A DNA stretch of 64,000 bases from Pseudevernia furfuracea (GCA_022315425.1 JAIUPT010000033.1:558001-622000), one strand, 5' to 3'; positions 49,715-60,515 are shown, counted from the stretch's first letter. Numbers and translations: made by a program. The notes: a model not told the origin generated them from the sequence alone.

Positions 49715-51510
49715 ATGACCAGCTATCCGGCACCCACGGGCTTTGCCCCTTCCTACTCATGGATTGGAGCACCGGCCGCTTTCAACGGCACCAATCCTCT
49801 CTCGGGTGGTGACTCTTGTGAGTCTACCTGCCATCCTCTGATTTCATCTGCCACAACCATCCCTCCCCGCCGAGCCGCTCCGACTCTTGTACAGCCAGAT
49901 TAGCTAACGCACCCTCTAGCCGTGGAAAATCTAAATCAATGGTATTCTCCTGGCGATCAAGCGTACATTCTTGTCGCTTCCGCCATGGTAGTGGTCATGA
50001 TACCCGGTCTAGGATTTCTGTACTCGGGGCTGGCAAGGAGAAAATCCGCTCTGACCATGCTTTGGGTTACCATGGGCTCCTTCTCCGTCGTCACATTTCA
50101 ATGGTACTTTTGGGGTTATTCGCTGGCATTTTCCGCACAAGGAACAAGCGGATTCATTGGAGATCTCAAGCATTTTGGCTTGACCAACACCCTCGGTGCC
50201 CCGAGTCCTGGCTCACCCTTGATCCCAGAGTTGCTCTATAGTTTCTATCAGGTACCCCGAGCATCCCACCTTTCACTTCGCCCGTGCATGCTAACATCTC
50301 CCCGCAGTTACAGTTCTGCGCCACTACAGCAGCCATTACAACGGGCGCCGTCGCCGAGCGAGGTCGTGTGCTCCCCTTGATGGTTTTCATTTTTTGTTGG
50401 GCTACACTTGTCTACTGTCCGATTGCTTGTTGGGGTTGGAATATCAATGGCTGGGCTTTCAAATATGGTGTCAAGGATTACGCCGGCGGCGGGCCCGTCG
50501 AAATCGGCTCTGGCATGTCTGCTCTGGCATACTCTGTCGTACTAGGTAAACGCCAGGAGAAGATGATGGCAAACTTTCGTCCGCACAATGTCTCCCTGAT
50601 CGTATTGGGCACGGTCTTCCTTTGGTTCGGTTGGCTGGGATTCAATGGAGGGTCTGCGTTTGGGGCAAATCTGAGAGCGGTGCAAGCTTGCTGGAATACG
50701 AATCTGACCGCCATGTTCGGTGCCGCATCATGGGTGCTTCTCGATTTCAGATTGGCGAGAAAGTGGTCCATGGTTGGTTGGTGCTCGGGCGCTATTTCTG
50801 GCCTTGTCGCTGCAACGCCTGCTTCTGGATACTGCACCGCCTGGGGATCGATAGTATTGGGCGTCGTCGCGGGAGTGGTCTGCAATTATGCTACTAAGGG
50901 TACGCCCTTTGTAACCTCGTTTTTTCCCATCTAACATGTCACAGTGAAGTACTACTTACGAATTGACGACGCATTGGATATCTTTGCTGAGCACGCCGTT
51001 GCGGGTATGCTCGGTCTGCTGGCAAATGCACTATTCAGCGCAACGTACATAATCGGACTTGACGGTGTCAACACTGGCATCATCACCGGCGGCTGGATCA
51101 ACCACAACTACCGCCAGCTCTACGTGCAAGTCGCCTATATCCTAGCAACAACCGGGTGGGCCTTTACCGTAAGCCTTATCCTAGCTTATGGCATCAATTA
51201 CATCCCCGGACTACACCTGCGAGCATCGGAAGAAGCTGAGCTCTTGGGCATGGACGATGACCAACTTGGCGAATTCGCTTACGACTACGTCGAGGTCAGG
51301 CGAGACTACCTCGCATGGACACCAGCGAGTACAGATCCGCAAAAAGGCGAGGTCAATCTGCCCCAACATGAAAGGCACGGCATTACGGAACAGAAAGATA
51401 TGATAATGGGCAAGGATCCCGGCGAGAGTAGTAGCGAGGAGAGCGGGGAGAAGCATACTGGGGTGGGAGGTGATAGGCATGCTGTCAACTATGAGAAACA
51501 GCAGAGATAA
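49715..51510 (+). CDS. Ammonium transporter, Mep/Amt family
   Basis: Predicted CDS join(49715..49817, 49920..50251, 50308..50899, 50945..51510), 530 aa. Plasma-membrane ammonium uptake. About eleven membrane segments are visible: AYILVASAMVVVMIPGLGFLYSG, MLWVTMGSFSVVTFQWYFWG, LPLMVFIFCWATLVYCPIACW, and later VAAT, IVLGVVAGVVC and MLGLLANALFSATYIIGL. Conserved pore features: QFCATTAAITTGAVAER, WNINGWAF and FNGGSAFGAN. Of the twin-His pair, the second is His359 (FAEHAVAGMLG), but the first is replaced by Glu210 (GGGPVEIGSG), as known in yeast Mep1/Mep3-type proteins but not Mep2. The cytosolic tail is long and charged. All junctions keep frame; introns are 102, 56 and 45 nt. Low-affinity Mep1/MeaA-type behaviour is inferred. 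Confidence 0.93.
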
Positions 51511-52141
51511 GCGCGCGATCATCTTTGATGAATACGCACAAAGGGCAAAAGCACGATGTGGAATCGGGATGGAGTGTGCGGTCTGGGATGGCGAGCATTT
51601 TGGGAATGATGGGTTGGTCAGGCTGGGATGGAATGGGATGGAATGGGCCAAAGGTCAGAATGTATCACTGGATCTACCATCTACCGGGTGATGGGTGTTA
51701 TTCGCGAGGCATCACCTGTTTTTTTATGAATTTACTGGTTTCCTTGGATGGCTCCGAATGATAGCGTATTCTATCGGGCGTATTCTGTCAGCACTGTATG
51801 AAAGGTAGATAGTTCGAGTATTATTGGGTGGGGCCTACGAATTAAGGTCGAGATCGAAGTAGCCGACCGTCTCCGCTCTGCAGCTCAGCTTCAAGCCGCC
51901 CATGGAATTTCCGTCGATGCTCGCCATTTCCTTTACTTTGGCCGCCATACCCTTTATTTTGGACGATATACGAACTACTCCTGCTTAAAAACAGGCTTGT
52001 TTTTGCACATTGTCCAAATCCGGGTTCTATTCCGATTCCTTGTGCTTTTCTATGTATAACTCTGAAGAAACGCTTTTCCATTCCTCGTGCTGCTTTATCC
52101 GTTTCCTCATCTTACCCTGCTCTTGGAACCGGCCGCTTCCT
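51511..52141. other. Convergent gap between transporter and decarboxylase
   Basis: No gene seen. Several TGGGATGGAATGGG-type imperfect repeats lie at about 51560-51655. Confidence 0.4.
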
Positions 52142-54861
52142 CTAGCAGACAGTACGGTGAACTCCCTTGTTCATTGGTCTCTGCGCCTTGTGCTTGTTGG
52201 TATGGTCGACACCTTTGCTCTGGTGCTGCTTTTCAATGCTCGTTGAACCTGGCTGGAACGCCGACAAATCCATGGGATCAGATTTCATCAATTGCTCGGT
52301 GACGGTGATAATGTCGGTAATTAGCCGGTCGAGAAGGTCCAGTGACATGCTCTCGCGTACGACAACGCGCAGAATCTCCGTCTTCTCCTCCGTGGGAGGA
52401 AGCGGGTAGTTAGGAATAATGTACTGTTTGACACGCAGGAGAGTGCTGATGGTCTCTTGCTTGATGTGGCTATAGTCCTTTTTAAAGGCATCGGACAAGC
52501 GGAAAGCAACGACTGGGAGGCCCGCGACGTAATCTGCGCTGGTTTCGGTCTCTTCGTTGACTACGTCCTTGGTTTTACGATGGATGTCGGAGACGCAGGT
52601 ATCTGGATTATGATTCCAGAGTCAGTACAATCTAGTTGAGAGGGTATTTTGAGTCTTGGAGCATGTCTGAAGAGCAGACACTCTCGAGACATGTCTCACG
52701 ACTCAGCGTATGGTCCAAAAGAGGAAATATGGACGCCGAAAATACGTACACCAGCCAGTAGCTTCAAGGGACTTGCTCAAAAGACGAGCATTGGAAAGGC
52801 AGCTCTCCATGATGGCTCTGAACCCGTCGAAGCCAAGGTGAATGAGGTTATAGTACTGAGCGATGATCTGAGCACCCGGGCGAGAGAAGTTGAGGGTGTA
52901 TGACTCTATTTTCGGAGTCAGTATTGCCTATTTGAGGGAAATATTGAACCTAGGAACATGTCTACAGAGTATACACTCTCAAAACATGTCTCAAGACTCA
53001 AGACTGAGTCCAAAAGAGGAGCAATGAGCTCCGAAAATACGTACCTTCTGTGCCGCCAAGATAGTGTAGCTCGAAGATCAAGTGCTTGGGAAGGAAAGAC
53101 TCGTCTCGCCAGATAATCCAGCCAACACCTGAGACTCTTCAGCATGTGGGCAGTAGCCAAGGTCAGAGCTTTCAGAACGGGCTTGTGACTCTACCCACCT
53201 GCATATACGAGACCAAATTTGTGGCCAGACGTGTTGATTGACTTAACCCGAGGGAGCGAGAAGTCCCTGTTCGTCATGAGCATGGATTATCTCCCAACGA
53301 TACTCCAGCGTTAAGAGCCAGTTGATGTGCGTCAAAGAGCACAAGCACCAAAGAACGTGATAGCCTGCTGGGGGATAACTTACCATTTTGGTCCACCAGC
53401 ATGAGCATATGTGAATGGAGCTATGAAACCTCCTGAATGAATTCGAAGTCAATATTTCTCCTTTAGGATCATTCTAAAGTCAAAAGACATGTCTCAGGAA
53501 GCGGAAAAGATCCACGGCCCCCAAAACATGATGAAAAGGATAATATTTGGTCGGAAAAGATAACTCACCACTGGCAGCATCTACGTGAATCGGGATATCG
53601 TTCCCGGTCTTTTCCTCGTACTCATCCAAGATCTTCGAGATCTCTTCAACTGGTTCATAATGGCCGGTATAAGTGCTACCCATGACTTAATCATGTCGGA
53701 GTCAGCATGTCTCTTCCAGGATACAACTTGAATCGTACGACCAGTCTTAGGAGTGGCTTGCTCGCGCAACATGTCTTGCGACCCAAAGGGCGATCTCAAT
53801 GGGGCAAAAAAGCTCCGAAAACATAACTTACTCACAAACACCCCGATAGTGTTCTCGTCGACGTTCTTCTTCACAAGCTCGGGGTCAAGTCTGTACTTGC
53901 TCTTTTCGCTGACATCCAGGATTCTCGCTTCAACCTCGAAGTAGCGAGCAAATTTCTCCAAAGCTACTTGAGCATTGGAACCCATTCTAGATTATCATTT
54001 CGGAATTAGTATTGCCTATTAGACGGGGAATATTGAGCCTGGTACATGTATACAGAGTGTACACTCCCAAGACATGTCTCACGACTCAAGATTTGGTCCC
54101 AAAGAGGAAAAATAAACTCCGAAAATACGTACAGGATGTTTGGCTTCGTTTTGTCCTTGCCCTCTGCATCACGCTTTTCCTGCCATCTTCTCTTCATGGC
54201 AAGACCACCGAGGTGAATTGCTTCGGAGCTCCCAGTCGTGGCAGAACCAATGGCGGTTTCACCTTTCTGCACTCCCCAGAGATGAGAAATAATTGACACA
54301 CAACGGGCGTGCATGGCCATCATGGCGGGATACTCATCGGCATCACTCATGTTTTTGGATAGGTTCTCAACCATCAAGGCTTCTGCTTCACGCTCCATAT
54401 AGGTACCCACGAAGCTGGCCAAGTTCAAATTGGGCCTACCATCCAAATCCAATTCGTCTTTCAGCATCTGATGCACAGCATCAGATGCACAGCCCTCCTT
54501 TGGGATCTTGAATTTGGAGATCTCCTGCTGACTGGCATAGCGGGACGAGTATGGCGTCACGGTAGAAATGGCGCTCTTTGTGTGGACATGATGTTTGTGT
54601 GCTTTGCCTGATTGCTGGTCAGAATCTCAACAACTCACACTATCAAGTCAATTGACCGAAGTCTGGATGGGAGATTTACCGGGATGATCGTGCTAATAAG
54701 ATGGACTCAGTTTCGTGTGTATACACAAAGATATACAGTGAAAGATGTGAATGCTTACCAAAGCTTGGATGATCTGATCCGGATCGACCTATGGCTGATG
54801 AGACCACCGGACAACAGAGCACTTAACCAGACAGAGAACTCACGTGGCGTGCGAGAGACAT
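52142..54861 (-). CDS. gad: Glutamate decarboxylase (GABA shunt)
   Basis: Predicted CDS complement(52142..52602, 52750..52905, 53045..53128, 53199..53266, 53384..53432, 53569..53685, 53832..53986, 54133..54614, 54759..54788, 54844..54861), 539 aa. It converts glutamate to GABA with pyridoxal phosphate in the cytosol. Motifs: GSATTGSSEAIHLGGLAMKRRW, MGSNAQVALEKFARYFEVE, STYTGHYEPVEEIS, IPIHVDAASGGFIAPF (PLP-ring Asp), SINTSGHKFGLVYAG with Schiff-base Lys at about 300, and HYLGGTEESYTLNFSRPGAQ. The short first exons (18 and 30 nt, MSLARH|VDPDQIIQAL) were assigned from phase and donor GTGAGT/GTAAGC. The C-terminal tail is basic and His/Lys-rich. Of nine introns, five are introner-like (B, C, D, E, K). 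Every junction keeps frame with family-typical residues. Confidence 0.93.
52603..52749 (-). mobile_element. Introner-like element, copy D (147 nt)
   Basis: Decarboxylase intron 9. It starts GTACGTATTTTCGGCGTCC, has GAGTCGTGAGACATGTCTCG in the core and ends TACTGACTCTGGAATC...CCAG. It splits the Tyr codon (T|AT) of GWYTCVSD. Confidence 0.88.
52906..53044 (-). mobile_element. Introner-like element, copy C (139 nt)
   Basis: Decarboxylase intron 8 and the neatest copy. It starts GTACGTATTTTCGGAG and ends TACTGACTCCGAAAATAG, so TTTTCGGAG and CTCCGAAAA are perfect inverted repeats. The centre is AGAGTGTATACTCT flanked by two ACATG blocks. It splits a Glu codon (G|AG). Confidence 0.92.
53433..53568 (-). 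mobile_element. Introner-like element, copy K (136 nt)
   Basis: Decarboxylase intron 5. It starts GTGAGTTATCTTTTCCGA, has TGAGACATGTCTTTTGACT and ends AATATTGACTTCGAA...TTCAG. It is diverged on the 5' half. It splits a Gly codon (G|GA) in DAASGGF. Confidence 0.72.
53686..53831 (-). mobile_element. Introner-like element, copy E (146 nt)
   Basis: Decarboxylase intron 4. It starts GTAAGTTATGTTTTCGGAGC, has GTCGCAAGACATGTTGCG and ends TATCCTGGAAGAGACATGC then TGACTCCGACATG...TAAG. It splits an Ile codon (A|TC) of VFVIMGST. Confidence 0.88.
53987..54132 (-). mobile_element. Introner-like element, copy B (146 nt)
   Basis: Decarboxylase intron 3. It starts GTACGTATTTTCGGAG, has GTGAGACATGTCTTGGGAG and a perfect GAGTGTACACTC palindrome, and ends AATACTAATTCCGAAA...TCTAG. 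It splits a Leu codon (CT|A) before MGSNAQ. Confidence 0.9.
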
Positions 54862-55512
54862 GATGGTTTAAGCAAATAGAATGCTTGTTTCCTTGAAAGA
54901 TGAGATTTTTGGTTCCTAATGAGCACTGAGGAATGGCGTTTTAGTAAAGGTCGAATAGAGAGGGCGAAGCTTTTGGAAAGAGAATAGTAGAAAGGAGCTT
55001 ACCAATTGAACACTGAACTGAGGAACAAATCGAAGGAATCAAAGTAGTGTTGGCTCACTTTATAGAAAATGAAAAGGCAATAAATAAATAATGAAGAGGA
55101 ACCTGCTTCTCCTTGGACAAAACAGATGCACTAGCTGCAGATCATTACTACGGGAGCACCTAAAGTAGAGTAAAATGTGTAATCGCTGTCGTCACTTTCC
55201 CGAGCTTCCGAAAGCTTAAACCACCTTTCAAAACGACGCTAGAGTAACAGAATGCTCCGATAGGCTAGGTATTACCTTATTATTACTCCGTACAGTACCT
55301 TACTTTACTGCCATTGATAAGTCTGCCTCCAGAATTAATAGAATTAATAGAATAAACAGAATCAACAGAATCAACAGAATCAACAGAATAAATAAAAATT
55401 GGGTATCGCTTGCTCGCTAACTACGCTCAAAAGGTATCAACACAATCCACCACGTCCTACGGAGTACATAATGCATCATAAAACCAATGTCAGTCCTCTA
55501 CCGAGCACCATA
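54862..55512. other. Intergenic upstream of decarboxylase, with minisatellite
   Basis: Holds the decarboxylase promoter and the 3' end of the CSC1-like gene. AT-rich with TTATTATTACTCCG and ACCTTACTTTAC motifs. No gene seen. Confidence 0.45.
55331..55395 (+). repeat. 10-bp minisatellite (AGAATCAAC-type)
   Basis: About six units of 10 bp: first AGAATTAAT, then AGAATAAAC, then several AGAATCAAC, ending AGAATAAAT. The unit drifts from one end to the other. Confidence 0.88.
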
Positions 55513-58500
55513 TCACAGCTCGATCAAGTCCACCTCCGAGAAGTCAGGAGGACTTCTTCTGTACACAACCCTCCCATGACTGTCCAAGCCCGTAAACTCA
55601 TTGCTAATCCAGATGTACTTCGACAACTTCTGTGTCCGAAGAATCTCATCATCACTCACCCCTAGATCGTCTCTGGGCATCCAAATCACAGGCCTTCTGG
55701 CTCTCAACGCCTCATGCTGGAAGGCTCGCTGTACGAGCTTGTCTCGCTCGTCCGGCGTCAAGTCCTCGATCTCGTCATTGATCCCCGCAAACAGAGCTTC
55801 TCCAAGCGCATTTGTTCCACTGCGTTGAGCCTCAACATCTGGTGACTTACGTACAGGATGGTGCCGGCGATGGTGTTGCCTGGGTGAGGCAGCCTGTCCG
55901 TTCTGTTTGGGAGAGTAAGGCGCTGTCTTCCGGGAACGGTCCGCCCAGGACGATGCCTTGAGTGGAACGGAATTCCCCACAGCTTCCGGTACTATGAGGC
56001 CCAGATTTCTTGGATCCAGTCTACCACGCTCGTTGGGGGCTTCCATATTTTGCATCTCAATGCTCTCACCCGCCATATTCTCGTCTGCCGATAGACGTTC
56101 GCGATCCCTGAGAACATGGTTTATGTCGTCACCCTCTTGCTCGTTCTCATCCAGCTTCCAACGCTTTTCTTGTGCTCGTGCGAATTCTTCGTCGCGCATC
56201 ACAGCCTCGTCTTCTAGTGTGATGGGCAAGTACCTCAGCAATGGTCCAAATGCACCGTTGAGGAGCCATTGATAGAGAAAAGTAAGAATGAGGACAACAA
56301 TCATAATGATACCTTGGACCTTGCAGGGTGTGCCATATGCTTTGCCATCGCTTGATGCATCCTTGACAAGGAAAAATAAACCAATTAGACAAAGCTCCAT
56401 AAGGTACAACCCTGTGAAGAGCTGATTGATGGCCGTAGGATAAAGCAAGCCACCGGTGTCGAAGCGGAACTTTGTCACATAGAGCGTGTTGTACCTATAG
56501 ACCAGCCAGAACAGACTGAAGGTGATGATGTTGAAAAGCATGATCAGTGGAGATATAATGGAGTACACCAAACCTGAAAAGCGTCAGCTGATTCAGTTTT
56601 AGTAGACATGATAATGTTTTCCTTATTCACTCACCAATGCATGCCAAGTTGGTATAGACTGGAAAGAAGGTTCCCCACTGCATGCTGGGCAGAAGCGTTT
56701 GTCTGTGCCATTTCTGTCTGGCGGTATTGTCCAGTAGTGGCGCGAGGAGAAACCACTCGATCAACCCAAAGATTTGAACGAGATCCCCGGCGCTAACTGA
56801 TAATGCTTGCAGCAGCAAGTATGAGAAGAAGTAGTTCGACGCTTTGGGTAGGTTCTGGGCCAAGATGGCTGGTACGCTTTGAGGGTCGCGTGTGATCTGG
56901 TCTATAATTGAGGTGATTCCCGACGATATTGAAATCACGAGGAATACCTGCACAAACAGAAAGGCAAAGTAATATTTCTGCACGCTCAATTCTACTGCCA
57001 TGCCAGTATAATCGCCTTGAGTCTTGGCAAGAAATCGTAGAATGATGGGGAGGAGAACCAAAAGGAGCGCCAGGAGAGCTTGTGGCAGGACACCTTGAAT
57101 GATCGAAAATACCTCATCCGGTGCGTCGGCAAGCCAATGCAACCATTTGACTGTACCAGTGAGCGTCCTGATTTGCGACAAGATAGCAGTGAATGAGACT
57201 GGGAATGCCCATCCAATTACTAGTCCGACGATGATAACAATGACCACAGCGGGGCGAACATAGTACTCCCACCATCTCATTGACATGTTGTCCCAAATGA
57301 CATCGTCTGGCGAAATTTCCACAACCCTTGGAGCCATTTGGTTTGGTATGTGATGGCTGACAGCTTGACAGGCCATGTGTGCAGCTACCTGATGGTTGAA
57401 TTGTACGAATGCCGAATTCATAAGTGGAAACCTTTCGGGTGTTTTTTGATCTTGTTCGATCTCGGCGTTAAGTCGAGCAACTTCTTTACGGCAATAATCG
57501 ATCGTATCAACCTTTTGTCCTAGTAGTGGCAAGGAGATCATCCATTGCCAACCAAAGATGGGAAGTCTCATAAATTCACGATCCTTCTCGGTTAAATATC
57601 GCTTCCACACAGGTTTACCTTCTTTGGAATCATAGTCTTCGTTATAGGCGATAGGATAATCGACTTGTTTTTTCTCACTCACTTTGTCCTTTGTCGACTC
57701 CTTACGTGACTTCTTTGCGTGGTCTTTCGTCCCTTCCAAGCCTGGGTTCGATCCTGGACCATTGACTGTTGGTTGAGAATTGCAACCCGGCGTCATTGGA
57801 CTTGGGCGGCTCAGTGGGAATTCGTCTTCCTCCTGACCGTGAGGAGTAGGACTTGGAATACCGTACGGTACGTTCTTCTTGCTACTCCAAAAATTGAATC
57901 TTGACTTTTGCGGTTCTTCGGTCTCTCCAAGTCGCTCAGGATTACGCAATATGTCTGTGTAGCCCGAGTCCCGCTTGGTCCTGTGATCAACAGCTGCGCC
58001 TTCGATGCCCAGGCCTTCACCATTACGACTCGATCTCGATCGTGAGTATGCAGGCCCATCTCGCGATGTGCTCTCCCTAGCTGTAGTATCGTTTGACGGC
58101 TCGCTGAAGCTCTGCTGGTGGTCTCTTCCTGGGCTGGGGTCACGGTTCTTGTAAGAATAGTCAAAATTTGGGGATATCGACCGTGACCTAGTCCCATCGA
58201 AGCTAGAGTTGGCCTTTTCCACATGGGATTTACTTCGTGGAGCTGCGCGCTCAAGAGTTGTCGGAATGAATCCTCCTGTCGTCTTTAATCGCTCATCAAC
58301 ACCCTTGCCCACTGTCTTGAAGCCTTCGAGAACAGTCTTCCCAAGATTACCAATACCGTGCCCAACAGCTTCCATTCCTTGACCCAGAACAGGGATTGGC
58401 AGTAAAGGATTTTTCCGGTCTCGAGATTGCTCCCTTGACGACTCATTTGAAGATACCGCTAGTGCTTCGTCTATCGTATGCCGGACTTGATGCGGATCTC

Positions 58501-59550
58501 CAGAACTGATACCGTCTGTTTGGGCTATGGCTACGCCTTGTTCTTCTGACGCTTTCAGCTGTTCTGCTGCGGTTACCTTAAATTCCTTTCTGCCAGCTTT
58601 CTTCACTTCCGCTTTGAGCTTGTCAAGCTGTGACCTTTTCGCATTTTTTATAAGGGACGTCTCTGCTGATTCCAAGGAACGAGCAAGTTTGTTGCGACGC
58701 TTGACCTTGTCATTTAGCTCGTCGAAATTGCGGTTGATCCAAATGTTACGGATCCCGCCAGGGAAAACATCGTAAAGGCCATCGAGGGCCTCGAACGTGC
58801 ACCATTTATGTGGTATTGCTGTCACTAGAACAGTTGTTGCAGAAGCTCGCAGTCGGTGTTGGGGTGAAGTCAGGTAGGCTTGGCGCAGACGGATGTAACC
58901 CCTGAGCTCATCAAAGAAGACAAAGCATGTGTAGATGACCACGCCAACAGCCAAGACAAGATGGCCCCAGTATCTATTGTTCTTGTCAGGCGGTACATCG
59001 CCCCAGGCGAACCGATCGAGCCCTGTGACGTTTGTGTAAGTGCTTGAACCGAATCTCCCTGTAGCAAAGTGTGGGCCTCTCCCGTTAACGAAGTTTAAGG
59101 GAATTAGTATGGGGAGGATGACAATTGCCATGGGGATAAAGATTTTGAGCAGGGTCCGTAAGTATCGCAGAAAAAAATAGGCATCCAGCCCACATTTCTG
59201 TATGAAGTCCGAATTTGACGTCCTGAAAACGGGTAAGATCCATTGCCAAGGGCCTTTGGGAGGTGGGGCAGTTCGTTCACGTTCAGGGACAAGGAATGTA
59301 CGGGGTCTGCTAATTAGACGTTAGCATTCCCTGTAAAGGATGCATGCAGGCAGGCTCACTAGATTCTGCTAAACCTGCTATGAAGCAGTAAAAAAAGGCC
59401 AAACTCGATCCCAAAGACGACGAGACCAGACACCAAGGAGGCAATGAATGAGTCGAGTGAAATTCCTGCTGATTCACCCGCAGTGCCACCTCGAGCCAAA
59501 GCACCACTGAACGACGTAGGCTCGGGTGTTGCTGAAGTAGGGGCAGACAT
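55513..59550 (-). CDS. CSC1/TMEM63-family (RSN1-like) membrane protein
   Basis: Predicted CDS complement(55513..56573, 56635..59309, 59360..59550), 1308 aa. Relatives are hyperosmolality-gated cation channels (yeast Csc1, Rsn1, Phm7). N-terminal membrane segment at about 29-52 (FIASLVSGLVVFGIEFGLFL), then RPRTFLVPERER and GPWQWILPVFR, two further segments, and the cytosolic RRM-like part with TVLVTAIPHKW and GIRNIWINRNF. A long Ser/Arg-rich cytosolic insert follows at about 300-560, before GWQWMISLPLLGQKVDTIDYCR. The main channel block has MRWWEYYVRPAVVIVIIVGL to MQWGTFFPVYTNLACIGLVYS. The C-terminal tail is long and charged. Family members are often 780-1000 aa; the extra length is in the loop and tail. 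Start at ATG 59550. Confidence 0.9.
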
Positions 59551-59607
59551 GCCAGTAGTAGTTATTCCTTCACTCAAATAGTATGTTCAAGTGGACTTGA
59601 TCTGTGA

Positions 59608-59639
59608 GTGGATGCGTGGAAGCGTGGATGCGTGGATAC
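59608..59639 (+). repeat. 8-bp tandem repeat (GTGGATGC x4)
   Basis: Four units: GTGGATGC, GTGGAAGC, GTGGATGC, GTGGATAC, about 60 bp upstream of the CSC1-like start codon. Confidence 0.85.
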
Positions 59640-60485
59640 GTGAGTAGCAGAGCAAGCTCTAGCGACTACCTGAGTCGTTGGCGGATTGAGGGCGACGGCA
59701 TGAATGATGGAGAAGGTAGAGGAAATTCTAAGACTCCCACAAGCCATGTTGAAGGCGACAGCATGTAGCGCTTAGTAGCAAGTTGTGTATCATGGGAGAC
59801 ATGGTCCGAGTGCCCCTTTGTTACCACTTGGCACTTGGTGACGGGTAGGGATCACGACCTTGATTAACAGCGAGCCACCAAGATTGAGAAGACGCACGCG
59901 ATCTTAAACGCTAGAGTACTCTACTTTAAGCTTTTCTACCAATTTACAGCTAGCGGCGGTAATCTCTCGTCCAATGAACGAAGCTTTTGAATTGGTACAT
60001 ATTCCTCGGTCACGACAAAGTCTTAAATTAGATTATGGAGCAGAATAGCAGATGTTCTATGCAAGGCCCAAGCTGTGCAAGAACATCATACAAAACACTT
60101 GAACTAGCAACTTTGGAAGCTGTTTAGAGTACTTACTCTACTATCTCTACTCTACGAGTACGCGTAGAGATGGTTCCTTCAGCCTCAAACCCTGATAAAG
60201 TGGGGTCGTGTGGGGCAACTTTTTGAGAAAAGAAACGAACGCAATGAATTGACTACGACTGCTTCTGCTTCTGATCCTGATCCTTGCTCGCCATCGCCCA
60301 CGTTTCAAGATTCGAGATTCATTCCATTCACTACGCCTGGAACCGCCGAGAAGAATCAATCGAGCGCACACTGTAGAGTATGTGGCCAAGCGGCCTATTG
60401 CGGCAATCCCCCCACCATCTTCGGATTGGTAAAACCTTGCAGCGCATGAATAAGCTAAAGGCTAAGCTTACTACACACTTTCATC

Positions 60486-60515
60486 CTCAAGCCCCTCAAG
60501 CCCCTCAAGCCCCTC
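60486..60515 (+). repeat. 9-bp tandem repeat (CTCAAGCCC x3)
   Basis: Three perfect units of 9 bp and a partial fourth, about 170 bp upstream of the hexokinase start codon. Confidence 0.85.

Noticed and set aside
54615..54758. 144-nt intron 2 of glutamate decarboxylase as a further introner-like element
   Set aside because: Its length fits, but it lacks the TTTTCGGAG end, the ACATGTC core and the CTCCGAAA end.
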